Source of the DNA: Paenibacillus chitinolyticus NBRC 15660
Lineage (GTDB): Bacteria; Bacillota; Bacilli; Paenibacillales; NBRC-103111
NCBI RefSeq assembly: GCF_000739915.1
Contig: NZ_BBJT01000003.1
Span: 558,001 to 622,000 of the forward strand
Direction: 5' to 3'
Length of the DNA: 64,000 bases
Shown here in pieces: positions 50,511 through 59,822 of this stretch (positions are counted from its first letter, which is position 1; every line of letters starts with the position of its first letter). The translations under genes and the position numbers were made by a program. Under the pieces are notes generated by a model that had not been told where the DNA came from, searched no databases, and saw only the letters and a list, made by a program, of their open reading frames with translations.

Positions 50511-50785
50511 TCAAGGGCTGTGGTAGGGCTTTTGGTCATCGTTTCATCGTTTCACACAGTTTCCCTGTACAGGGCGATCCTGATCCGGGCTGTGACGGAG
50601 TTCGGGCGCGACTTGCGAAGCTTGTTCGCCCCCTGCGATACTTTGGGGAGAAAGCTGCCATACTAACACAATAACGGTAGCTTCCTCAGGTGTTTCTGGT
50701 TATAATGATTCAAGCGAAACGGATACGGATTTACATACCCGGCGTTTCGAGGGTGGGCCGAGGGATACTTCAGAAAGAAGGATGA

Positions 50786-52087
50786 ATGTTGGTACGTTTT
50801 CTCGATCGCCGGTTCGGGCTTAAAGCCCACGGAACGACCGTGCGCCGCGAGCTCATGGCCGGATTGGTGTCATTCGTGACCAGCGTCTATATTATTATTG
50901 TCAATTCCGCGATTCTTGCGGACGCCGGAATACCCGTTCAGGCAGGGATGATCGCCACCATCGCCACTTCGTTCGTCGGCTGCTGGCTGATCGGCTGGTG
51001 GAGCAACACGCCGCTTGTTATCGTGCCGGGCATGGGAATCAACGCCTTGTTCACGTACACGGTCGTGCATACGATGGGACTGTCGTGGCAGGAAGCGCTT
51101 GCGGCCGTCTTCGTCTCGGGGTTTCTCTTCTGTCTGGTCGCCTTCACGGGGCTGGCCGGGCGGATCTCGCAATCGGTCCCGCATACGCTGAAAGAAGCGA
51201 TCGGGGTCGGCATCGGGCTGTTCCTGACGTTTATCGGGCTGCAAAAAAGCGGGATCGTCGTGCCGAGCGCCTCGACGTTTATCGCGCTGGGCGATCTCGG
51301 CAGCCCCGAAGCGCTCGTGACCCTGCTGACGCTCGCCCTCATGGCCGTGCTGTACGTCCGCGGGGTGAACGGCAGCTTCCTCATCGCCATCGTGTTCGGA
51401 ACCGCCGTCGCCTGGCTGCTCGGACTGATCAACCCGGCTGCGGAAGGCCCCGGGTTCGGGCTTCGCGATGCCGCCGCCGTCTTCGGCGCGCTTTCCTTCG
51501 GGGGCCTATGGTCGCTTCCGTTCTGGATCGCGGCCTTCTCGATGGCGATGGTCATCGTCTTCGAGAACCTGGGCCTGATCCACAGCCAGACGGCCAGCTT
51601 CGGGCGCCCGGACACCTACCGCCGCGCGTTTCAGGCCGCGGCGGTGTCAAACGCGGCCGCCGGGCTGCTCGGCTCGAGCCCGACCGTATCCGCGGTCGAA
51701 GGCTCGGCCGGCATCGCTTCCGGCGGACGCACGGGTCTGACCGCCGTATTCACCGGCGTTCTGTTTCTCGGCTCCTACTTTGCGGTGCCGCTGCTTCAAG
51801 CCATTCCGGACAGCGCGATCGCGCCCGTGCTGATTATCCTCGGCTCGCTTATGCTCGGCAGCATTAAAGCGATCCCTTTCGAGGATTTCAGCGAAGCGTT
51901 TCCCGCTTTTCTCGTGATCGCGATGATCCCGCTGACTTACAGCATCGTCGACGGAATCGCGTTCGGCTTTATCGCGTACCCGGTCGTGAAACTTGCGGCG
52001 GGTAAAGGCCGCCAGGTTTCCGCAACCCTGTACGTCATTGCCCTGCTCTTTCTCCTGTACGAAATTTTGCAGGTTATGAACAAGTAA
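50786..52087 (+). CDS. NCS2-family purine permease (guanine/hypoxanthine PbuG-like)
   Basis: 433 residues with about 13 membrane segments. GMGINALFTYTVVHTMGLSWQEALAAVFVSG and the later GSSPTVSAVEGSAGIASGGRTGLTAV are the AzgA/PbuG-type motifs. It imports a purine base with protons. I looked for a purine riboswitch in 50511-50785 and saw none; that stretch holds no gene. Confidence 0.88.
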   Translation: MLVRFLDRRFGLKAHGTTVRRELMAGLVSFVTSVYIIIVNSAILADAGIPVQAGMIATIATSFVGCWLIGWWSNTPLVIVPGMGINALFTYTVVHTMGLSWQEALAAVFVSGFLFCLVAFTGLAGRISQSVPHTLKEAIGVGIGLFLTFIGLQKSGIVVPSASTFIALGDLGSPEALVTLLTLALMAVLYVRGVNGSFLIAIVFGTAVAWLLGLINPAAEGPGFGLRDAAAVFGALSFGGLWSLPFWIAAFSMAMVIVFENLGLIHSQTASFGRPDTYRRAFQAAAVSNAAAGLLGSSPTVSAVEGSAGIASGGRTGLTAVFTGVLFLGSYFAVPLLQAIPDSAIAPVLIILGSLMLGSIKAIPFEDFSEAFPAFLVIAMIPLTYSIVDGIAFGFIAYPVVKLAAGKGRQVSATLYVIALLFLLYEILQVMNK

Positions 52088-52151
52088 CGGATTCTGCGGA
52101 CAAATCCGGTTTACCCGGGTTTACCGGCTTTGCGCACTTTTTTTACGGCAC

Positions 52152-52205
52152 AAAAAAACGCCTGTCCGCGCTTCCTTCTCGGGAAGACGGGCAGGCGAAT
52201 TTTTT
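52152..52205 (+). terminator. Rho-independent terminator
   Basis: CGCCTGTCCG pairs with CGGGCAGGCG, with inner TTCC/GGAA and a T-run; A-run on the other side lets it serve the minus-strand gene at 52222 too. Confidence 0.88.
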
Positions 52206-52221
52206 AACCGGAGCCGGACAG

Positions 52222-52422
52222 TTACGAACTCCATCCCGAAGCCATGACGATGAACGTAACGAGGGCCGCGAGGCCGACTACGAGGTAGACGGTCCCCTGG
52301 ACTTTCTTTTTCTGAAAAAACCGCATGATGCTCATGCTGACCATTGACCCGATAAAAAGGATCAGCAGCAGGCTCGTTACGAACATGCCGGTTGTTAACG
52401 CGTCCAAAGAAGTTGTTGCCAC
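52222..52422 (-). CDS. Small two-span membrane protein, DUF2768-like
   Basis: 66 residues from a GTG at 52422, nine bases after GAGGTG. Two membrane helices (VTSLLLILFIGSMVSMSI and YLVVGLAALVTFIVMASG) joined by a basic RFFQKKK loop, the layout of DUF2768 proteins of spore-forming Firmicutes. Function unknown. Confidence 0.6.
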   Translation of the reverse strand: MATTSLDALTTGMFVTSLLLILFIGSMVSMSIMRFFQKKKVQGTVYLVVGLAALVTFIVMASGWSS

Positions 52423-52555
52423 GACGTTTTCCACCTCGATAAAATTGGTTTTCCGGTATCCTGTAAAGATCCTTCCTCGATTATAACCGGAAACTGGGCG
52501 AAAACGGTACATTCTTTCTACATTTCTATGAACAAAAAGAAAGGCGGGTTCCCCG

Positions 52556-53053
52556 ATGATTTTGCATAAAGGCGAGGTGCTGTTCCGCCAAGGCGAACAA
52601 GGCCCCTTGTTCCGCATCCGAAGCGGTCTGTTTAAAGTCGTTCGCCTTCAGGAGAACGGGGAACAGTTTCTGTTCAACATTCTGAACCCCGGCGAGCTGA
52701 TTCCGCACCATTCGCTGCTCACGCCCAAAGAATACCACGGGACCGCGATTGCCCTGATTACAAGCGAAGTCGAGGTCATTCCGGCCGCACAGTGGTACGC
52801 CGGGCTTGAAGAGAATCCTCTCCGCTACCGGGATGCCGCTCTTGTGCTGCAAGATAAGCTGAGGGCGATGCAGCAGCGCATCGATCAGCTTACCGCGCTC
52901 ACCCCCGCCCGCAAAATCGAGCTGCTCGGTCAGTGGTTCGCCCGCTATGTCGGGGATATTCCGCTTAGCGATGTGCTGACCCAGGAAGAGATCGGGCAGC
53001 TCGTCGGCCTGCGGCGCGAAACGGTCAACCGGCTTCTCCGGAAGCAGCGATAA
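52556..53053 (+). CDS. Short Crp/Fnr-family regulator
   Basis: 165 residues, shorter than the usual ~220. A cupin-like sensor lacks the first strands (starts MILHKGEVLFRQGEQG) and continues NGEQFLFNILNPGELIPHHS. It has a dimer helix and a C-terminal HTH, LTQEEIGQLVGLRRETVNRLL. No Fnr-type cysteine cluster. It is convergent with the flavohaemoglobin gene, whose upstream region carries a Crp/Fnr palindrome, so it may control nitric-oxide defence. Confidence 0.8.
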   Translation: MILHKGEVLFRQGEQGPLFRIRSGLFKVVRLQENGEQFLFNILNPGELIPHHSLLTPKEYHGTAIALITSEVEVIPAAQWYAGLEENPLRYRDAALVLQDKLRAMQQRIDQLTALTPARKIELLGQWFARYVGDIPLSDVLTQEEIGQLVGLRRETVNRLLRKQR

Positions 53054-53061
53054 GCGCCAAG

Positions 53062-53094
53062 AAAACGGGTCCGCCATGGCGGACCCGTTTTTTT
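53062..53094. terminator. Bidirectional terminator
   Basis: AACGGGTCCGCC with GGCGGACCCGTT around ATGG-centred loop, with a T-run, between the convergent crp-like and hmp-like genes. Confidence 0.9.
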
Positions 53095-53095
53095 A

Positions 53096-54312
53096 TTACA
53101 GGGTAAGGGACGGGCCGAAAAATTCATAGTGGACGGATTCCGGCCGAACACCCAGCTTCTGCAAGTACCCGATCATGTCGCGCATAAACGAAACGGGGCC
53201 GCAAATATAATAGTCGGCATGTCCGCCGGCTTCCGCCGTTATTTCCTTCAGCTTCTCCGCTGTCAGCCGGCCTTCCGAATGAAAGGTGCCAGCGGCTTTG
53301 TCTTCTTCCGTCGGGTTCGTGTAGCAGATATGCGTGCGCAGACAGGTTTCATCCGCCGCCGCAGTCATCGCATCCTTCATGGCGTGCAGTCCTCCGTAGG
53401 CAGCGCTGTGGATGAACGTAACGGACCGCGCCGGCTGCTCGGACCGGATCGTTCTCAGCATGCTCATCAGCGGCGTCAAGCCGACTCCCGCGGACAGGAG
53501 CACGACCGGTGTATCCGCGGACCGGTTAAGCGTAAAGTCTCCGGCGGGAGCGGAAAGCAGAAGTGTGTCGCCTTCCCGCACGGCTTCATGCAGATAAGTC
53601 GACGCGACTCCCGGCTCGCGGGTATCCGTGCCCGCTTCCTTCTTCACCGAGATCCGGTAATAAGGCTGTCCCGGACGGTCCGACAAGCTGTACTGCCGGT
53701 TCACGAGATGTTCCCGTCCGGGGATTTTCATCTGCACGGTCACATATTGACCCGGCTCGAAAGATGCCAGCGCTCCCCCGTCCTCCGGCACCAGGTAAAA
53801 CGACGTGATGTTCCCGCTTTCCGGCGTTTTCTTCTGCACCGTAAACTTGCGGAATCCCGCCCAGCCCCCCGGCTGATGGAGCGCCTCATCCGCATTTCCG
53901 TCTCCACGCCGATAAAAGCCGCGGCGATTACGGAGTATGCCTCTTCCCAGGCGCCGAGAATTTCCGGCGTCGCCGCATCGCCCAGCACCTCGGAAATCGC
54001 CGCGAGCAGATTCTCGCCGACAATCGGATACTGCTCCGGCGTCACGCCCAGACTAACGTGCTTGTGGGCAATCCCCTTGACGGCCGGCATGATTTCATGA
54101 AGCCGGTCGATATGAACGGCGGCCGCATACACCGCGTTGGCCAGAGCCGTCTGCTGCCGCCCTTGCTTCTGGTTGCCGTGGTTGAACAAATTCAGCAGCT
54201 CCGGGTGGCTTTTGAACAGCTTTTCGTAAAAACGGGTCGTAATGGCTTTTCCGTGTACTTCCAGCACCGGTACGGTGGACTTGATGATCGCAATCGTTTC
54301 GGGTTTCAACAT
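53096..54312 (-). pseudogene. hmp: Flavohaemoglobin (NO dioxygenase), frameshifted in the interdomain linker
   Basis: The globin part starts at 54312 (GGGGAG upstream): FYEKLFKSHPELLNLFNHGNQ, AHKHVSLGVTPEQYPIVGENLL (proximal His), FIGVETEM. There the frame breaks; the other frame gives ADEALHQPGGWAGFRKFTV and runs on through RQYSLSD (FAD), GVGLTPLMSML (NAD) and a YEFFGPS end at 53096. One base (mod 3) is missing near 53896, or one G is missing from the six-G run at about 53863. The full chain would be ~405 residues, turning NO and O2 into nitrate. Real loss or sequence error cannot be told apart here. Confidence 0.88.
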
Positions 54313-54374
54313 AATTAATCTCCCCTTCGTGTTCGTTCTTGTTCTCAGTATAAAAAATCACACCCCTTCCCCTG

Positions 54375-54388
54375 GTGATTCCAATCAC
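54375..54388 (-). promoter_or_regulatory. Crp/Fnr-type operator upstream of the flavohaemoglobin gene
   Basis: GTGATTCCAATCAC is a perfect 14-bp palindrome and fits TGTGA-N6-TCACA at nine of ten positions. It lies 63 bases upstream of the hmp start. Confidence 0.65.
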
Positions 54389-54505
54389 ACCGCTTATTGC
54401 AGCTTTGTGAACACTCTAGCATCTCTCCCTTCGGCTTTTTTCGTCATAGAGTCGGTTTTCCCCTCATAGAATGGGGTATCACCTGCAAGGAGGATGTCTT
54501 CACTC

Positions 54506-56137
54506 ATGAACAAAAAGCACATCGCCGCACTGGTCGCATTAGCCTTTACAGCAGCCTTGCTCGTGTTTCTGACCGGGTCCCTGGGGGGCCGGAAATCGCT
54601 GCTTGCCCAAACGCTGAGCGCCGCGGGCTCTAAGGCAGGCTCGATTACACAGGCGGAAAATCAGGCATTATCCGCCCCCCGGCAGCTTCGGGCCGTCTGG
54701 ATCGCCACGGCCTGGAACATCGACTGGCCGTCGAGCCAAGGGCTGTCCGCCGCCAAACAACAGCAGGAGTTCATCGCCATGCTGGATGAAGCCAAAAATG
54801 TGGGCATGAACGCCGTCATCGTACAGGTCAAGCCCAACGCCGACTCTCTTTACCCATCCGAGTACGGCCCCTGGTCGGATGTCTTGACGGGGAAACAAGG
54901 CCAGTCACCGGGATATGACCCTCTCGCTTTTATGATCGAGGAAGCGCACAAGCGCAACCTGGAATTCCACGCCTGGTTCAACCCTTACCGAATCGGTAAA
55001 ACCAAAGACACCGCGAAGCTTGCCGCCGATCATCCGGCTTTGAAGCACCCCGACTGGGTAGCGGTTTATGCGGGAACCCGGTATTACAACCCCGGTATAC
55101 CGGAGGTCAGGGATTTTGTCGTGGCCGGCATTAGCGAAGTCGTCAAAAAATACGATATCGACGCCGTTCATCTCGACGATTATTTTTACCCGTATCCCGA
55201 GAAAGGCAAAGATTTTCCCGACGATTCCGCTTACCAAAAATATCGAAAATCGGAATTCGGCTCCAAGCCCAATTGGCGCAGAGATAACGTAAACCGGCTC
55301 GTTGAAGCCATCCACGCCGCCATCAAAAAGGAAAAGCCCTACGTCAAATTCGGTATTTCTCCGTTCGGTGTATGGCGCAACCAGAATGCGGACCCGACCG
55401 GATCGGAAACGACGGCGGGCACGACGAATTACGACACGCTTTTTGCGGATACGAGAGCGTGGATCAATGCCGGCTGGGTCGATTATATCGCTCCGCAGCT
55501 GTATTGGAACTTCGGCTTCAAGCCCGCGGCCTACGATAAGCTGGCCGACTGGTGGATCAAAGAAACCGAGGGCAAACCGGTCCAACTGTACATCGGGCAC
55601 GCGCCCTTCAAAATCGGCCAGCATGAGCCGCCGGGCTGGCAAAACCCCGACGAGCTGCCGGATCAGCTCAAGTTCAACGCCCGCAGCGCCGGCAAAATCA
55701 GCGGCAGCATTCTGTTCAGCCTCAAGGATATCCGCCGCAATCCCCTCGGATTCCGCGACCGGCTGAACACGGAGCTGTATGCCAGCCCGGCGCTGGTGCC
55801 GCCCATGCCTTGGCTGGGGAGCGCGGCGCCCCAGCCGCCGAAGGCTCTCACCGCCGAGGGCACGGCGGACGGCGTCCGGCTGGACTGGCGCGACGGCGGC
55901 GGGAACCCGGCCTACTACGCCGTCTACCGCGCCGAAGGCAGCGGCTCCGAGGCCGCACGACTGGTCGGCACCGTGCGCAGCGGCGGAAGTGGGGCCCAGT
56001 CGTTCACCGACCGCGCCGCCCCGGCCGGGAAGCCCCTGCGTTACGTCGTGACCGCGCTGGACCGGCTGCATAACGAAAGCACGACGAGCCGGACCGCCTC
56101 CGCCGACGTGCCGGGCAGGTTCGCGAAGGCGAAATAA
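54506..56137 (+). CDS. Exported GHL10-family glycoside hydrolase (YngK-like)
   Basis: 543 residues from the ATG at 54506; an ATG at 54494 abuts the AAGGAGG site. A signal anchor (residues 5-27) is followed by a TIM-barrel GHL10 domain (PF02638 type): LRAVWIATAWNIDWPS, MNAVIVQVKPNADSLYPS, FHAWFNPYRIG, YDIDAVHLDDYFYP and WVDYIAPQLYWNF. A C-terminal fibronectin-like domain (residues ~450-540) is very GC-rich. It probably acts on cell-wall or extracellular glycan. Confidence 0.85.
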   Translation: MNKKHIAALVALAFTAALLVFLTGSLGGRKSLLAQTLSAAGSKAGSITQAENQALSAPRQLRAVWIATAWNIDWPSSQGLSAAKQQQEFIAMLDEAKNVGMNAVIVQVKPNADSLYPSEYGPWSDVLTGKQGQSPGYDPLAFMIEEAHKRNLEFHAWFNPYRIGKTKDTAKLAADHPALKHPDWVAVYAGTRYYNPGIPEVRDFVVAGISEVVKKYDIDAVHLDDYFYPYPEKGKDFPDDSAYQKYRKSEFGSKPNWRRDNVNRLVEAIHAAIKKEKPYVKFGISPFGVWRNQNADPTGSETTAGTTNYDTLFADTRAWINAGWVDYIAPQLYWNFGFKPAAYDKLADWWIKETEGKPVQLYIGHAPFKIGQHEPPGWQNPDELPDQLKFNARSAGKISGSILFSLKDIRRNPLGFRDRLNTELYASPALVPPMPWLGSAAPQPPKALTAEGTADGVRLDWRDGGGNPAYYAVYRAEGSGSEAARLVGTVRSGGSGAQSFTDRAAPAGKPLRYVVTALDRLHNESTTSRTASADVPGRFAKAK

Positions 56138-56141
56138 CACG

Positions 56142-56180
56142 AATACCCTCCATCCGCTTATCGGGATGGAGGGTATTTTT
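56142..56180 (+). terminator. Rho-independent terminator
   Basis: AATACCCTCCATCC with GGATGGAGGGTATT and a T-run, just after the GHL10 stop. Confidence 0.92.
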
Positions 56181-56258
56181 ATGGGCGGAACATGGCGGGA
56201 AAGGCAAGCGGCTTAACCGCTTCAATGCCCGGCCTGTTCTACGCGTCCGGTAAATCGT

Positions 56259-56786
56259 CTACGTACCGGTCGATCCGAGTACCCGTCCGGCGGGAACGTG
56301 GTACCGGCAAATGCCGTCGATGGTGTCCTGCAGAACGCCCCCGCAGCTTTCGATCACCCGGCGCGACGGCGCGTTATCTTCGTTGCAGGTCAGCAGCGCT
56401 TCATGTATGCCTTTGACGGCGGCTTCCCTAAGCAGGAGCTGCAGCAGCAGCTTGGCGTAGCCTTTGCCCCGTTCCGTCGGGCGGATGACATAACCGATGT
56501 GGCCGCCCCGTTTCTTGAGCTGGCCGTTCAGCGCGTGGCGCATTTTCCCGTAGCCGACGGGCCTGCCGCCCACGTAAAGCCAGTACACCGTTTGAGGGAC
56601 AAGCCCTTCCGGGAGCTGCTTGGCCCGCGCCATGTTATAATTTTTAAGCAGCAGATTGTAAAACTCGTCCCGGGTTTCGCTGTAAAAGCTGTTCACGAAC
56701 CCGTTCGCCCCCAGGCCGATCTCGCGCGTCATTTCAAAGATATCCGAGCCTTCCTCCAAATTCAGTTCTCGCAATTCTTCATTCAT
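56259..56786 (-). CDS. GNAT-family N-acetyltransferase
   Basis: 175 residues from the ATG at 56786 (AAAGGAGCTG upstream). Motif A is HIGYVIRPTERGKGYAKLLL with RGKGYA for acetyl-CoA; motif B is NAPSRRVIESCGGVLQ. The substrate is unknown. It lies next to the tRNA fragment and the start of the AT-rich region. Confidence 0.88.
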   Translation of the reverse strand: MNEELRELNLEEGSDIFEMTREIGLGANGFVNSFYSETRDEFYNLLLKNYNMARAKQLPEGLVPQTVYWLYVGGRPVGYGKMRHALNGQLKKRGGHIGYVIRPTERGKGYAKLLLQLLLREAAVKGIHEALLTCNEDNAPSRRVIESCGGVLQDTIDGICRYHVPAGRVLGSTGT

Positions 56787-56925
56787 ACGGGCAGCTCCTT
56801 TACTCCTTTTGAAAAATATACGGGATTTCACGAAAGAATAAAAGATCCTCTCTCACAAAAAGAGTCTTTCGGACTGTTCCCGCATTCGTCAAGAGTGCCG
56901 TGAAGCCTAGAAAATGACTTACCGG

Positions 56926-56979
56926 GAGCATAGGACTGAAAATTCTAGTGTCGGCGGTTCGATTCCGTCCCGAGCCACC
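56926..56979 (+). pseudogene. 3' fragment of tRNA-Phe (possible integration scar)
   Basis: The stretch GAGCA-TAGGA-CTGAAAA-TTCTA followed by GTGTCGGCGGTTCGATTCCG and TCCCGAGCCACC matches the anticodon arm (GAA), T arm and 3' acceptor strand of Firmicute tRNA-Phe. The 5' acceptor (GGCTCGG) and most of the D arm are missing upstream, and the terminal CCA is CCC. Such 3' halves are left where integrases insert elements into tRNA genes. The DNA to the right has a clearly lower GC content. Confidence 0.75.
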
Positions 56980-57033
56980 CTATTTCTTAACACCTTACAT
57001 ATTTACGTTTGAAACCAAGTTGGCGTTTATAGG

Positions 57034-57393
57034 CTAATCACATTTTTTAACTTCCCCACGGTAATTTTCCATTCTGAAACTAGCTCCACATCCACATGAA
57101 GCTTTTGCATTAGGGTTATTTAAAGTGAACCCGCCTATCATTCCCCTTTCTTCATAATCAATTTGAAGACCTTCAATGTATTGAATACTATTCGTATGAA
57201 CCAATAGACTAAATTCACCTTTGTTTAATAAGATATCCCCTTCTGTTTTCTGCTCATCCGCTATAAGCGTATAGGATAAACCGCTGCATCCTCCCTCTTC
57301 AACGCCTATTCTAAGAAAAGAATTTTGGGCATTAGCGCTTGATAAGATTTCGACGATTTTTTCGGATGCCGCTTCACTGACCCCTATCATCAT
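57034..57393 (-). CDS. IscA/HesB-family iron-sulfur carrier
   Basis: 119 residues. The three conserved cysteines are present: GGCSGLSY (C36) and SCGCG (C100, C102), with the IDYEERGMIGGF loop before them. A-type carriers hand Fe-S clusters to target proteins. Start follows AAAGGAGA. More AT-rich than the genes left of the tRNA fragment. It precedes an MFS gene on the same strand order and a SufR-like regulator. Confidence 0.9.
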   Translation of the reverse strand: MMIGVSEAASEKIVEILSSANAQNSFLRIGVEEGGCSGLSYTLIADEQKTEGDILLNKGEFSLLVHTNSIQYIEGLQIDYEERGMIGGFTLNNPNAKASCGCGASFRMENYRGEVKKCD

Positions 57394-57534
57394 TGCATGT
57401 CTCCTTTGAACGTCATTTTGTTAGTCGGTATGTTTGTAACAAGAGCAGATCTATACATGGCTTGTATGGACCGTCCCACCTCACAAAGGACATGGAACGG
57501 CTGTATTTGTAATTTTAGAATGCTTGTTTATAGG

Positions 57535-58893
57535 TTAGTTTGCCGGTCTGATCCGGGTGCTGGCGAATAGACTCGTTACGATTAACAAGAGATGAAAGCC
57601 CATCGTTACAATTAATCCGGATTGCAGCGACATCCCTGCAGCTTGACAAACGACAAGAATAGAACCGCCAATCCCAATGACCACGCCAGGTGTAAAAGAA
57701 TCCGCGAATTGCAGATTTGCCGAAGTTTCTCCAACATCTCCATTCCCCGTTTGGGAAAATGCCACAACCCCGCTAATAGGATGCGCCAACCCAATACCGA
57801 TTCCGGCTATGATTTGTCCGATAACCGCAACGGCCACTGTCACAACAGGTACCCAAAAAACCAAGGCAATTCCAATTGCAAGCAATAGCACACCCAAAAT
57901 AATTCTTGTATGACGTCCCCGGCCTTGGTCTGCCGCATCCCAGCGTCCTTGCAAATAGGCAATGAGGCACCAGCTTAACGCGGCGCTCGCTACAATTAAT
58001 CCGGCCTGAGAAGGAGTGATACCTTTCACATCGATTAAAGCCAATACCAAGAAATTTTGTGTGCTGGCATAAGCAGCGAAGAACAGCCCGCGTGTTGCCA
58101 GAATAGCCGGCATACCTCTTCGGAAAGCAAGAGTGCCCTTGGGAAGCAAATTGAGCAGCGGATATCCCATCAGCGCTAAGCCGATAAGGACTAAAACAAA
58201 CCCAGTAAAGATCGGCAGCATGCTTAGACCCACTAAGAAAATCCCCGTACCTATCGTTAACAGTACGGCCAGCCATGTGGCTGAAGCCCCGCTATCCCCT
58301 TGCGTCCCCTGTGTTTTTAATTTCCTGAATGCAGGTAAACTCAGCAGTGCCGAAACAATCAGGATCGGCAATATCCCCCAGAAAACAAACCGCCAGGACC
58401 ATTGATCCGCGATAAGACCCGCAACGTACGGACCGAGCATAGACGGAAGAACGTAGGCAGTACCGAATGCGCCGAGGATTTTGGCACGTAATTCGTCGGG
58501 ATAACTTAAAGATATTGCCGTGTACACGCAAGTCATCATAGCTCCGGCACCTAAACCCTGCATAGCCCGAGCCCCTATCATCGTATACATATCGCCTGCT
58601 GTTGCGGCAGCGATCAGACCGACGACAAACAAAATAAGCGCGAAAGTGAACGGGGTTGCAGGTCCTTGTCTATCAATGATTCGACCGACGACCAAGGTGC
58701 CGATAATCTGCGCAAGCAGATAAGTACTGAATATCCAACCGAATAGGTCAAGGCCGTTCAAGTCACCGGCAATAGAAGGGGCAATTGTCGTGACCGATAA
58801 ACCTTCGAATCCGACTGCCATCACCGACAGTATGATTCCTATGGACAACGCAAAATAACGCGGGCTGAAAATGCTCTGAGAACTAGACGACAT
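57535..58893 (-). CDS. MFS drug transporter (EmrB/QacA-like)
   Basis: 452 residues, about 14 membrane segments. FEGLSVTTIAPSIAGDLNGLDLFGWIFSTYLLA opens the family, VVGRIIDRQGP is motif A, and RAMQGLGAGAMMTCVYTAISLSYP is a motif B-like segment. It expels a toxic compound by proton antiport. Divergent from the SufR-like regulator, with paired operator-like repeats between, so probably under its control. Confidence 0.88.
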   Translation of the reverse strand: MSSSSQSIFSPRYFALSIGIILSVMAVGFEGLSVTTIAPSIAGDLNGLDLFGWIFSTYLLAQIIGTLVVGRIIDRQGPATPFTFALILFVVGLIAAATAGDMYTMIGARAMQGLGAGAMMTCVYTAISLSYPDELRAKILGAFGTAYVLPSMLGPYVAGLIADQWSWRFVFWGILPILIVSALLSLPAFRKLKTQGTQGDSGASATWLAVLLTIGTGIFLVGLSMLPIFTGFVLVLIGLALMGYPLLNLLPKGTLAFRRGMPAILATRGLFFAAYASTQNFLVLALIDVKGITPSQAGLIVASAALSWCLIAYLQGRWDAADQGRGRHTRIILGVLLLAIGIALVFWVPVVTVAVAVIGQIIAGIGIGLAHPISGVVAFSQTGNGDVGETSANLQFADSFTPGVVIGIGGSILVVCQAAGMSLQSGLIVTMGFHLLLIVTSLFASTRIRPAN

Positions 58894-58948
58894 GAAATGT
58901 GACCTCCAAAAAAAATTTTATGTATACATCGTATCCGGATACTTAGTA

Positions 58949-59009
58949 AACATTTATGTTGATAAAGTTTAAATTACAGTCCGGTTTTGACTTTGTCAAC
59001 ATTTTTGTT
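58949..59009. promoter_or_regulatory. Paired AACATTTNTGTT operators between MFS and SufR-like genes
   Basis: AACATTTATGTT (58949-58960), a perfect palindrome, and AACATTTTTGTT (58998-59009) are 49 bp apart. The outer TGTTGATAAAGT and ACTTTGTCAACA are also inverted copies (11 of 12). TTGACT near 58987 may be the -35 of the regulator gene. Confidence 0.55.
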
Positions 59010-59056
59010 TAAAATGTAGAAAGTGAACTAGATTCGGCTGCTGAATAAGGAGGTTC

Positions 59057-59719
59057 ATGATGAACCGGAATCGAACCCATAAGGATGCCTCGACTAGTAC
59101 CCGGAGAGCGATCATTGATCTGCTCAAGCAGCGGGGGGGAACGGATGTTGTAGCACTATCCTCCGAATTTTCGCTATCTGGAATGGCGATTCGCCAACAT
59201 TTGAATGCGCTGAAAGAAGAAGGATTGGTGACTTACGAAGAAGAAGCCCGCCCCATGGGCCGGCCGACTAAGCTGTGGAGATTAACTCCCGCGGCTGATC
59301 GTTTTTTTCCAAGCGGATATTCGGAGTTATCCGTCAGTCTGATCAATTCGATGAAAGAGGCTTTCGGAAACGAGGGGCTGGACAAGCTGCTGACTGTCCG
59401 GAATAAAAATATGCAGGAGCAATATCTTCAGCACCTTGGCGGCGCAGCTGGCGTAAGCGAGAAGCTGGACAAACTGGCCGAAATCCGAACCATCGAAGGC
59501 TATATGGCCGAGGTTAAGGATCAAGGCGACGGAAGCTTTCTGTTTATTGAGAAGCATTGTCCGATCTGTGAAGCCGCTGCTGCATGTACCGGGTTATGCA
59601 ATAATGAACTGCATTTATTTAATACACTTCTCGGAGAGCATGTTCTTGTCGAACGTGTCGAGTATATTTTGGCCGGGGGAGGAAAATGTGTATACCGGGT
59701 TAGGGAAAATAATCTGTGA
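59057..59719 (+). CDS. SufR-like regulator with probable Fe-S cluster site
   Basis: 220 residues. N-terminal winged helix: LSSEFSLSGMAIRQHLNALKEEGLVTYEEE and a RPTKLWRLT wing. The C-terminal half has four cysteines, HCPICEAAAACTGLC (C168, C171, C177, C181), as in Fe-S-sensing SufR/COG2345 repressors. Start follows AAGGAGG. It is divergent from an MFS pump and near an IscA-like gene, so it may read cluster state or oxidative damage. Confidence 0.82.
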   Translation: MMNRNRTHKDASTSTRRAIIDLLKQRGGTDVVALSSEFSLSGMAIRQHLNALKEEGLVTYEEEARPMGRPTKLWRLTPAADRFFPSGYSELSVSLINSMKEAFGNEGLDKLLTVRNKNMQEQYLQHLGGAAGVSEKLDKLAEIRTIEGYMAEVKDQGDGSFLFIEKHCPICEAAAACTGLCNNELHLFNTLLGEHVLVERVEYILAGGGKCVYRVRENNL

Positions 59720-59770
59720 CCCAAGAGAACAAGGGGCAACAATGGAATCCAACTCATTGAAGTTGCGCAC

Positions 59771-59804
59771 AAAAAACACCGCAGTCCAGTAGGACTGCGG
59801 TGTT
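59771..59804. terminator. Bidirectional terminator
   Basis: AACACCGCAGTCC with GGACTGCGGTGTT around AGTA; the A-run gives a strong U-run for the minus-strand ABC-F gene. Confidence 0.9.
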
Positions 59805-59822
59805 CGAGTATGCCCATGAGAG

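Noticed and set aside
50511-50785. Purine riboswitch upstream of the NCS2 permease
   Set aside because: I found no pair of conserved loop motifs or a three-way-junction arrangement in the leader.
54905-56140. A 411-codon minus-strand frame opposite the GHL10 hydrolase gene
   Set aside because: No ribosome site or recognisable motif; a shadow of a well-supported exported hydrolase.
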